Source: a virus
Virus record (IMG/VR): IMGVR_UViG_3300042564_002349
Location: 1-46,813 of that record
Reading direction: 5' to 3' (one strand)
DNA: 46,813 nucleotides
The position numbers and the translations under genes are program-made. A model generated the notes under the pieces. The model did no database searches. It saw only the letters and a list, made by a program, of their open reading frames with translations, and was not told the origin of the DNA. Positions 1-6,481 of the stretch are shown piece by piece. Within the stretch, counting starts at the first letter, position 1, and each line of letters starts with the position of its first letter.

Positions 1-1319
1 ACCGTAACATTAACATAGGCATATACATCACCAACAGCATTCATTGCATTACCATTACCATCAGTTAATAATGCTGTAATAACGGTATAGAAATATGGTA
101 CAGTATTAGATAAACATTCAGTGGTACCTTGTGAAGAATATTCTGTTATTTGAATACATGCTGACCCCGGTGCCCCGGCCGCACTAGGTGTTAATGTCGG
201 TGTTGCTGTTAATGTTGGTGTTGGAGTTGGTGTTTGTGTTGGTGTGGTACAATAATTCCATTCACTTAATTCTCCCGAACTACTTATACGAACAACATAG
301 TTGAATGTACTTCCACTACCATATATTAATATTGAGTAGTACTTGTCACCACCATTTACAACATTACCACCACCACTTATATTTGAATCATATAATGTGT
401 ATATTGTTCCTGGTACAATTGACGCCTCATTAACATAGAAAGATGTTGATCCACCTTGTGTTAAACCTGTATACCCCAATGACGATGCTTGGTATGGGTA
501 TAATCCACATGTATCTGCTAATTGTTGTATATAACCCACTGAACCATCATGTGCCCACGCCGCTGTTAAATATGCCGTTCTTAATGTTGCTGATGGTGGT
601 GGTGCCGGACAACCTGTTTCACCCTCAACAGCATATACGGTATATTTCGTACCGCCACCTGTTGGGTCAGTAGTTGCCATTTGAGAACCCATAACAACAT
701 AATAGTAACTCGCACTACCTTCAACTCTGTCACCACTACTAAATGTTCCAGAAACTAATGAATATGACCAAACATCATAATCGCCATCCAAATATCCAGT
801 AAATCCTTGATACTCACAAGGTCTTAGTTTATAGTAAACATATGTTGCACTTGGTGTGCTTGTTTGAGTATTTGTCGGTGTTTGAGTTGGTGTACTTGTT
901 TGAGTTGGGTCTATAACCGATGATGTTGTATTTGTCGGTGTAGCTGTTAGCGTTAATGTTGGCGTGGCCGTTGGGGTCGCACCTTCGGTTGTTGTGTTTG
1001 TAGGTGTTTGAGTAGGTGTACTTGTTGGTGTATTTGTAGCTGTCGCTGTTAAAGTTGGTGTTGGTGTAGCTGTTGGTGTTGGGTCTACTAATGAAACCAA
1101 AAATATTTGGTCGTCACAACCATTGCAATTAATCTTTACATAAACTTGTGTTAAAGTGTCGCTTAAACCTGTTAAAGCACAACTGCTAGCGGTTATCCCA
1201 TTACATATTGTAGTTCCAGTCACATTATCAGCAGTTAACCCAGTATAAACATATTGAGGAAAATTTGATTGTGAATGATCCGAATCTATTGTAAAATTTA
1301 TTGTTACTCCTTTAGCCAT
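1..1319 (-). CDS. Thr-Pro-linker adhesin-like virion protein (C-terminus cut by window edge)
   Basis: The frame is open from an ATG at 1319 to the left edge without a stop, so at least 439 codons are present and the true end lies outside. The protein starts [16 protein letters not shown] and has a first beta-rich domain of about 80 residues with several Cys ([11 protein letters not shown]). A Thr-Pro linker follows ([18 protein letters not shown] type, about nt 862-1083), then a second Gly/Ser/Tyr-rich domain, a second Thr-Pro linker (about nt 184-244) and a third domain running off the window. Globular beta domains separated by Thr-Pro spacers suggest a tail-fibre or adhesin role, which is inference. 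It is the last gene seen in a run of similar genes and lies 10 bases after the 1330-1620 gene. The start is preceded by an A-rich tract and no Shine-Dalgarno. No family was recognised. Confidence 0.75.
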   Translation of the reverse strand, partial: MAKGVTINFTIDSDHSQSNFPQYVYTGLTADNVTGTTICNGITASSCALTGLSDTLTQVYVKINCNGCDDQIFLVSLVDPTPTATPTPTLTATATNTPTSTPTQTPTNTTTEGATPTATPTLTLTATPTNTTSSVIDPTQTSTPTQTPTNTQTSTPSATYVYYKLRPCEYQGFTGYLDGDYDVWSYSLVSGTFSSGDRVEGSASYYYVVMGSQMATTDPTGGGTKYTVYAVEGETGCPAPPPSATLRTAYLTAAWAHDGSVGYIQQLADTCGLYPYQASSLGYTGLTQGGSTSFYVNEASIVPGTIYTLYDSNISGGGNVVNGGDKYYSILIYGSGSTFNYVVRISSSGELSEWNYCTTPTQTPTPTPTLTATPTLTPSAAGAPGSACIQITEYSSQGTTECLSNTVPYFYTVITALLTDGNGNAMNAVGDVYAYVNVT

Positions 1320-1329
1320 TTATTTATCT

Positions 1330-1620
1330 TTAACATGGAATTAATTCCACTAATCTTATTTGATATCCCCCCTGTTTTTTAGGCGTTGCATTTGGTACTG
1401 GTGTTATATGGTCATCGCAATGTTCAACAAAAACACAAACATATTTTGATGCGCCAGAATATATTATTTGAAATGTTTTTCCATTTAATGGTATGGCAAC
1501 ATCAGAAAAAAGCGGTGTTGTTGGTATTGTTTCCCAAGTAGTTCCGGTATAAATGTTATAAACACTACACGGTGTTGTGCTTCCGCTTATATTCGATATT
1601 GTTATATTATATGTTGCCAT
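1330..1620 (-). CDS. small single-domain virion/adhesin-like protein
   Basis: A 96-residue protein beginning MATYNITISNISGS. It looks like one beta-sandwich-sized domain and resembles the N-terminal domains of the neighbouring genes 1633-2775, 2858-3373, 3405-4499 and 4546-6468: a first strand of the xITI type, a Gly/Ser turn, then a later hydrophobic strand ending near a Cys (VFVEHC). It has no Thr-Pro linker, so it could be a stand-alone copy of the shared domain or the remnant of a longer relative. It ends in Cys. It sits between two Thr-Pro-linked genes with spacers of 10 and 12 bases, so it is almost certainly co-transcribed with them. Function unknown; virion association is inferred from context. 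Confidence 0.7.
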   Translation of the reverse strand: MATYNITISNISGSTTPCSVYNIYTGTTWETIPTTPLFSDVAIPLNGKTFQIIYSGASKYVCVFVEHCDDHITPVPNATPKKQGGYQIRLVELIPC

Positions 1621-1625
1621 TATTA

Positions 1626-1632
1626 ATAAATA
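1626..1632 (-). promoter_or_regulatory. TATTTAT box upstream of 1330-1620
   Basis: The coding strand reads AATATTTATT five bases before the ATG at 1620. It matches 7 of 8 positions of the recurring TATTTATA box found before other structural genes here. The role (promoter or initiation signal) is inferred from recurrence only. Confidence 0.25.
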
Positions 1633-2775
1633 TTATATACATTCTGGATTACCACTACATCCTCCTAATGGCCCGAATCTATAAACACCATTTGGAACTG
1701 TCGTACCAGTTCCCGAACTAGGGGTTGTCATCGCAAGCCACGTTGGTTCCTCCGAACTACATATTGAATATGTGAAATAATCAACACCCTCAATTGTTGC
1801 TATCCCTTGATACAAAGTTTCGAGGCGATTGTCAGTTGAAAGTGATCCAGGATATCTGTATCTTATACCATATTCTGTTGTGCTAACAGGCGCAGCTTGT
1901 GCAACACGATATGTGTAACATTGACCAAGTGATGCTGTCAGTGTCGGTGTCGGAGTTGGTGTTGGTGATCCTAAACAAGTAAATGTAACCGACCATCCAT
2001 CAGAAGGATAAGCCGGATCGGCAAGTGGATTCGCCGGACCAACGTCAACACGTAATTCATAAGACATTCCACTTTGATATGTAAATGTGAACGAACCGGT
2101 ACCATCTGGATCTGTTAAACTTCCCGCAGTTCCCCATGGTCCAAAATATGTGTTATCCGCACCTACCCATCCGCTATCCTCAATTAACATCCCATTTCCG
2201 TAAATATTAAATCTATTTGGTCTATCATACGCAACGTACCCAACACTTATTATTGATTCATCAGTAGCTTCAGATAAATCTAATGCTTGTGTTTGAATCG
2301 TAAAACCTGTTGGAATATAAGTTCCTGTCAATGTATCACCACAACCTGGCAATGGTTCAGCCAAACTAGCCGTAGGTGTTTGCGTTAATGTTAAAGTAGG
2401 TGTCGCTGTTGGTGTTAACCCAATACTAGCAGTTAATGTTTGTGTAGGTGTTTGTGTTAATGTTAAAGTAGGTGTTGCTGTTGGTGTTAATGGTGGTGGA
2501 ACACATGAAGCACTTAAATCAAAATCAATTGTATCATATAATGGGTATGCTTTACTATCGTGAATATATATATTTTCAATAATATATCTATTTGTAACCA
2601 AATCTGTCAGTTTAATATAATATTGCGTGTCGAATTCAAATGGGGCACCACTAATTGTTGCTGTGGATGTCGTACCTGTAAGAGCTGTTGTAAATGAACC
2701 GTATGGCGAGGTTGAATACGCCACGCTATACGATGTTGACCCACTAATATTAATTAATCTTATTGAAACACCCAT
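1633..2775 (-). CDS. multidomain Thr-Pro-linker adhesin-like virion protein
   Basis: A 380-residue modular protein. Residues 1-92 form a beta-rich N-terminal domain (MGVSIRLINISGS) similar to those of nearby genes. Residues about 93-142 are a Thr-Pro/Thr-Leu linker. Residues about 145-270 form a second domain bounded by Cys, with RFNIYGNGMLIEDSGWVG and an FGPWG turn, reminiscent of jelly-roll carbohydrate-binding modules, although no family could be assigned. A short second Thr-Pro linker at about 271-282 precedes a Tyr/Gly-rich C-terminal domain ending in a Cys cluster (GGCSGNPECI). The layout suits a surface-binding tail appendage (inference). It is the first gene after the terminator at 2811-2836 and has a perfect TATTTATA box five bases before its ATG. 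Confidence 0.8.
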   Translation of the reverse strand: MGVSIRLINISGSTSYSVAYSTSPYGSFTTALTGTTSTATISGAPFEFDTQYYIKLTDLVTNRYIIENIYIHDSKAYPLYDTIDFDLSASCVPPPLTPTATPTLTLTQTPTQTLTASIGLTPTATPTLTLTQTPTASLAEPLPGCGDTLTGTYIPTGFTIQTQALDLSEATDESIISVGYVAYDRPNRFNIYGNGMLIEDSGWVGADNTYFGPWGTAGSLTDPDGTGSFTFTYQSGMSYELRVDVGPANPLADPAYPSDGWSVTFTCLGSPTPTPTPTLTASLGQCYTYRVAQAAPVSTTEYGIRYRYPGSLSTDNRLETLYQGIATIEGVDYFTYSICSSEEPTWLAMTTPSSGTGTTVPNGVYRFGPLGGCSGNPECI

Positions 2776-2780
2776 AATAG

Positions 2781-2788
2781 TATAAATA
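2781..2788 (-). promoter_or_regulatory. TATTTATA box upstream of 1633-2775
   Basis: An exact TATTTATA on the coding strand, five bases before the ATG at 2775 and directly after the terminator at 2811-2836. A gene start that follows a terminator needs a new promoter, which makes this one of the better-placed copies. The very short spacing to the ATG also allows a translation signal. Confidence 0.4.
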
Positions 2789-2810
2789 CCTTTACATATA
2801 ATTTAAATAA

Positions 2811-2836
2811 AAAACCCCTTAAAATAAAGGGGTTTT
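2811..2836 (-). terminator. intrinsic terminator after gene 2858-3373
   Basis: A perfect 10-base inverted repeat (AAAACCCCTT at 2811-2820 against AAGGGGTTTT at 2827-2836) with a 6-base loop. On the minus-strand transcript the stem runs straight into a U-rich tail (GGGGUUUUUUAU). It lies 22 bases beyond the stop of 2858-3373 and closes the long baseplate/adhesin unit. The plus-strand reading has a weaker U tail. Confidence 0.85.
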
Positions 2837-2857
2837 AATCAGTTATAAGTCAAAAGA

Positions 2858-3373
2858 TTATGGGGTACTACCGCTACAATCACTTATTGTTGAAATCATG
2901 CCTCCTGCCGCAACATTAAATAATCCAAATGTTAAACCATCGTTGTAATAGTAACCCGAAGTTAATGGTGTACCAGTTTGGTCTTCATATAGATAATCTC
3001 CTGACATTAATGAACTTAAAAGACCGTCGTAGAATACTGTTACAGGTAATGCGGTTCCTACGTTACAAGCATTTACACCTGATGTACCATAATAGAATAC
3101 GCTATTTGATGTGTGTTCGCCGCCACCGCCACCACCACCACCAGTTACCGAACTAATGTCCACTGTATCTAATGTGCTACAAGTTCCAGAACTTTCTACT
3201 CTAATAGATTCGTCTAAAGAAGTTATATTTTGAATCAAATATCCACTTAATATTGTTGCTCTAGTAACATTTAAAAATGTTTGTGTTGCGGTATTACCAC
3301 TATCTCTAACGGTAACCGTAAAAGGTCCCACAGATAATGATGGTGTTGTTGAAAAACTAATTGTTATGTCCAT
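2858..3373 (-). CDS. adhesin-like virion protein with octaglycine hinge
   Basis: A 171-residue protein of two parts. Residues 1-77 are the N-terminal domain shared with its neighbours (MDITISFSTTPSLSVGPFTV, later ESSGTC), closest in pattern to 3405-4499 and 4546-6468. A run of eight glycines (nt 3119-3142) then acts as a hinge, followed by a Tyr/Gly/Ser-rich C-terminal domain of about 85 residues (YYGTSGVNACNVG, SGYYYNDG). In the paralogues the same position holds Thr-Pro linkers, so glycine appears to replace that spacer here. Virion or receptor-contact role is inferred. The start is preceded by four tandem TATAAAA units instead of the TATTTATA box, and a terminator follows the stop. Confidence 0.75.
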   Translation of the reverse strand: MDITISFSTTPSLSVGPFTVTVRDSGNTATQTFLNVTRATILSGYLIQNITSLDESIRVESSGTCSTLDTVDISSVTGGGGGGGGEHTSNSVFYYGTSGVNACNVGTALPVTVFYDGLLSSLMSGDYLYEDQTGTPLTSGYYYNDGLTFGLFNVAAGGMISTISDCSGSTP

Positions 3374-3374
3374 G

Positions 3375-3409
3375 TTTTATATTTTATATTTTATATTTTA
3401 TATTTTATG
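3375..3409 (-). repeat. tandem 7-base TATAAAA repeat in the leader of 2858-3373
   Basis: The plus strand carries TTTTATA four times in a row (3375-3402), followed by TTTTATG. On the coding strand this is four TATAAAA units ending right at the ATG, and it overlaps the last codon and stop of 3405-4499. It may serve as a promoter-like or initiation element and is prone to slippage; function unproven. Confidence 0.7.
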
Positions 3410-4499
3410 TTAAATTAATACACACTGCGTATTCTATTAATTTACAAGTTGGCGTTTCTGGATCAGATGTATCTAAAACATATCCACTTGCGCAACTATA
3501 ATTAGTACAGAAACCTTGTCCGTATTTTGAACCAGCGCCTACGTTTTCAATAAATTGAACGGAGCCCGCCGAAGCAGCTGTTGTTACACCAGATATCGCC
3601 CTAGCTGGTAAATAATCACCAGTTGAGAATATTATATTTAAACTACTTGCTGAAGTTGCACCAGTTAATTGTGCCAATGTGTTGTCATATATTTCCGCTG
3701 CGTAATCTCCAACAGAACCAGCATTATAGTTTGATAATTCAACAATATTTGGCCCAGCGTTTAACACATATGGATAAACGTGCCAATATTTAAAGTTGTT
3801 TGACGCAGTTGTAGATCCGCCAACTGTCGTTCCACCTGCTGGTTGGTCTACTATTGTTGTTCCATTAACTTTAATCATAATCTCATTATCACCAGCAATG
3901 CCTATATAATAAACCTTGGTTGTTGCAACATTTATTGTTGTACAAAAACTAAGTGTGCCAACATAATTTGGGTTTCCACTAACCCAAACTCCGTTATAAT
4001 TCATTCTATTAGCCCAGAATAATTCACTAACTGTCATACTAGCGTTAGTTCCAAAATAGCTACCGTTATATGCGTAATTACCACTAGTTGAACTACCATT
4101 TAAATTGAAATCACTAACATTGTATATCAAAACACCAAAATCGCCATAAGCACCGTTAGCGGCGCCAGTTCCTGGTTGTTTTGTGTCTACTGACGTTGCA
4201 CTTGTTATTGTTACTTTATAACAACCTAAACCATCATTTGTCACCGTATATCCCTCATCACACAAGCAAACAGGTCCACTATCAAATGTATATGGTCCAA
4301 CACTATTATTACAAGTACCCGAACTAGTTAAAGTAATACCAGTATATATCCCCATATCAATATCATATACTTGACCGGTTGATAGGTCGTTATACGATTG
4401 AGTAGAAAATAATAAAGCGTTCCCAGGTGTGCCAATTATATCAAAAGGCCCACTATTTGTGGAAGATCCAGCCGCTAATGTTATTGTTACGTATGCCAT
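3405..4499 (-). CDS. adhesin-like virion protein with lectin-like central domain
   Basis: A 364-residue protein. Residues 1-80 are the shared N-terminal domain (MAYVTITLAAGSS, SGPFDI, then LTSSGTC). A short Cys-rich segment follows (CLCDEGYTVTNDGLGC). The centre, about residues 95-290, is a single beta-rich domain with TTKVYYIGIAGDNEIMIKVNG, which resembles PA14-like or other ligand-binding beta-sandwiches where a short amphipathic strand precedes a D-N-x-x-x-x-x-V-N-G turn; that assignment is tentative. The last 50 residues hold another CSGY-type cysteine segment (GFCTNYSCASGYVLDTSD) resembling the first, so the central domain is flanked by two similar EGF-like cysteine motifs. It lies 46 bases after 4546-6468 and has an exact TATTTATA box upstream. 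Confidence 0.75.
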   Translation of the reverse strand: MAYVTITLAAGSSTNSGPFDIIGTPGNALLFSTQSYNDLSTGQVYDIDMGIYTGITLTSSGTCNNSVGPYTFDSGPVCLCDEGYTVTNDGLGCYKVTITSATSVDTKQPGTGAANGAYGDFGVLIYNVSDFNLNGSSTSGNYAYNGSYFGTNASMTVSELFWANRMNYNGVWVSGNPNYVGTLSFCTTINVATTKVYYIGIAGDNEIMIKVNGTTIVDQPAGGTTVGGSTTASNNFKYWHVYPYVLNAGPNIVELSNYNAGSVGDYAAEIYDNTLAQLTGATSASSLNIIFSTGDYLPARAISGVTTAASAGSVQFIENVGAGSKYGQGFCTNYSCASGYVLDTSDPETPTCKLIEYAVCINLT

Positions 4500-4509
4500 A
4501 TTTGTCTAC

Positions 4510-4517
4510 TATAAATA
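4510..4517 (-). promoter_or_regulatory. TATTTATA box upstream of 3405-4499
   Basis: An exact TATTTATA on the coding strand, ten bases before the ATG at 4499, in the 46-base spacer after 4546-6468. Candidate promoter or initiation element by recurrence. Confidence 0.35.
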
Positions 4518-4545
4518 TACTATTATTTCAAATTATTCTAAAGGT

Positions 4546-6468
4546 TTAGCATCCAAAACAACTATTTAATGCAACTAATCCAATTATGTAGTTTTGTGAA
4601 CCGTTTGATGCTGGGTTTACGTCCATAATCCAAGCATCGGTTATGATTTCATAATTTTGTAAAGCTGGTCCATTTACAGTACTAGCACAAAAATAACCAT
4701 TAAGTATTGTTATAGTATGCGCGGTATCAGTACCTAAATCACCAATTATTCTCACATCAACGGTAACATTTGTGTTCACCGAAACATCGGAATTTACTTG
4801 TACCGTTGTACTATTATTACCACCAGCCATTACACAAGCACTAATTACAACATCTGTTGCGTTTGGATTACACTCAATACATCCAACTGGTGGTGTTGAG
4901 TAATATTCACAACCGTATCCACAGTTGTAATAACCTAGATAAGCTGTTGTTGTTGGTGTAGGTGTTGGCGTTGACGTTAAGGTTAACGTTGGCGTATTAG
5001 TAGGTGTTGATGTTAACGTAGGTGTGTTTGTCGCTGTTAATGTAGGTGTACTTGTTGATGTTTGTGTAGGCGTGTTTGTTGCGGTTAATGTAGGTGTGTT
5101 TGTTGATGTTTGTGTTGGTGTGTTAGTAGGCGTTGATGTTAACGTAGGTGTATTAGTTGCAGTTAATGTAGGTGTACTTGTTGCAGTTAATGTTGGTGTA
5201 TTAGTTGCGGTTAATGTAGGTGTACTTGTTGCAGTTAATGTTGGTGTCGGAGTTGGTGTAGGTGTGTTAACAACATATTGAATTGCGAAATTACAGTCAA
5301 TAGTTGGTGTATTAGTAGGTGTACTAGTTAAAGTTTGTGTTGGTGTGTTAGTAGGTGTTGATGTTAATGTAGGCGTGTTTGTCAACGTTAACGTAGGTGT
5401 ATTAGTTGATGTTAATGTTGGTGTATTAGTTGCAGTTAATGTAGGTGTACTAGTTAAAGTTTGAGTAGGTGTATTAGTATTAGTAGGTGTTAATGTTGGT
5501 GTAGCTGTTAAAGTTTGTGTCGGAGTTGGTGTAGGTGTGTTAACAACATATTGAATTGCGAAATTACAGTCAATAGTTGGTGTATTAGTAGGTGTACTAG
5601 TTAAAGTTAATGTTGGTGTGTTTGTTGGTGTTTCCGTAGGTGTTAACGTAGGTGTTAGCGTAGGTGTTAATGTTGGTGTATTAGTTGCGGTTAATGTAGG
5701 TGTGTTTGTAGGTGTGTTTGTTGGTGTTTCCGTAGGTGTACTTGTCAACGTTAATGTAGGTGTATTCGTAGGTGTTAACGTTGGTGTCGGAGTTGGTGTT
5801 GGTGTTGCAGTATTAACAACGTATTGAATTGCAAAATTACAATCAATAGTTGGGGTATTAGTAGGTGTGCTTGTCAACGTTAATGTAGGCGTATTCGTAG
5901 GTGTTTCAGTCGGGGTTAACGTAGGTGTTTCAGTAGGTGTTGATGTTGGCGTCTCTGTAGGTGTGCTTGTCAACGTTAATGTAGGCGTATTCGTAGGTGT
6001 TAATGTAGGTGTAGGTGTAGGTGTTGGTGTTGCAGTATTAACAACGTATTGAATGCTAAAGTCACAATCAATTGTTGCTGTAGGTGTTAACGTAGGTGTG
6101 TTTGTCGGTGTTTCTGTTAATGTAGGTGTAGGTGTCGCTGTCGGTGTTTCTGTTAATGTTGGTGTAGGTGTTGCTGTTGGGGTCTCTGTAGGTGTATTAG
6201 TTGGTGTTTGTGTTGGGATTGGTGTAGGTAAAATATAAGTAATGTCCGAATTACAACTATCGTTATATAAAATTATTGTTGTAATAGAATCTGGCATCGA
6301 CACTAAAACTCCTGGACTAGTCGTTAAATCACTATATGATAAATTCGTAGCAGGATTACTATTTGAAAATAAAGTTGCAATATTAGAAACATTTACACTA
6401 TCATAATATACCGTATACGGTCCTTGTGAAGTGCCTCCTGTTATTAATATGTGATATTTTTTTGCCAT
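4546..6468 (-). CDS. Thr-Pro stalk protein with four cysteine modules
   Basis: A 640-residue protein. Residues 1-80 are the N-terminal domain shared by the local paralogues ([20 protein letters not shown]). Residues about 80-507 are a Thr-Pro stalk ([15 protein letters not shown] type) interrupted by four copies of a short module of the pattern DC(D/N)F(S/A)IQYVVNT. Residues about 508-640 form a Cys-rich C-terminal domain ([14 protein letters not shown], ending in NSCFGC). The same modules occur in the adjacent 6482-13198 protein, and at DNA level two copies here are identical over 92 bases, so recombination between repeats is likely. The stalk plus terminal domain suggests a fibre projecting from the tail tip (inference). 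The gene lies 13 bases after 6482-13198, with no terminator between them. Confidence 0.85.
   Translation of the reverse strand: MAKKYHILITGGTSQGPYTVYYDSVNVSNIATLFSNSNPATNLSYSDLTTSPGVLVSMPDSITTIILYNDSCNSDITYILPTPIPTQTPTNTPTETPTATPTPTLTETPTATPTPTLTETPTNTPTLTPTATIDCDFSIQYVVNTATPTPTPTPTLTPTNTPTLTLTSTPTETPTSTPTETPTLTPTETPTNTPTLTLTSTPTNTPTIDCNFAIQYVVNTATPTPTPTPTLTPTNTPTLTLTSTPTETPTNTPTNTPTLTATNTPTLTPTLTPTLTPTETPTNTPTLTLTSTPTNTPTIDCNFAIQYVVNTPTPTPTQTLTATPTLTPTNTNTPTQTLTSTPTLTATNTPTLTSTNTPTLTLTNTPTLTSTPTNTPTQTLTSTPTNTPTIDCNFAIQYVVNTPTPTPTPTLTATSTPTLTATNTPTLTATSTPTLTATNTPTLTSTPTNTPTQTSTNTPTLTATNTPTQTSTSTPTLTATNTPTLTSTPTNTPTLTLTSTPTPTPTTTAYLGYYNCGYGCEYYSTPPVGCIECNPNATDVVISACVMAGGNNSTTVQVNSDVSVNTNVTVDVRIIGDLGTDTAHTITILNGYFCASTVNGPALQNYEIITDAWIMDVNPASNGSQNYIIGLVALNSCFGC
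5244..5335 (-). repeat. 92-base exact direct repeat, copy 1
   Basis: Identical to 5517-5608. It spans one cysteine module and the flanking Thr-Pro units. Copies start 273 bases apart, exactly 91 codons, so recombination between them would keep the frame and remove one stalk module. Confidence 0.85.
5517..5608 (-). repeat. 92-base exact direct repeat, copy 2
   Basis: Identical to 5244-5335; see that entry. The retained identity contrasts with the drift between other modules and suggests a recent duplication. Confidence 0.85.
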
Positions 6469-6481
6469 TTTTTATTCTATA

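Larger units (their letters stand above)
4950..6230 (-). repeat. degenerate Thr-Pro-coding repeat tract
   Basis: About 1.3 kb built from imperfect 12- and 24-base units that encode T-x-T-P, interrupted four times by a conserved segment encoding the DCxFxIQYVVN module. Synonymous drift within units is heavy, but local stretches remain identical, as expected from repeated duplication and unequal recombination. Boundaries are approximate. Confidence 0.85.

Noticed and set aside
443-673. Plus-strand frame of 76 codons near the left edge
   Set aside because: It lies inside the open minus-strand gene 1-1319 and has unlikely composition (His/Met/Leu-rich); an antisense shadow.
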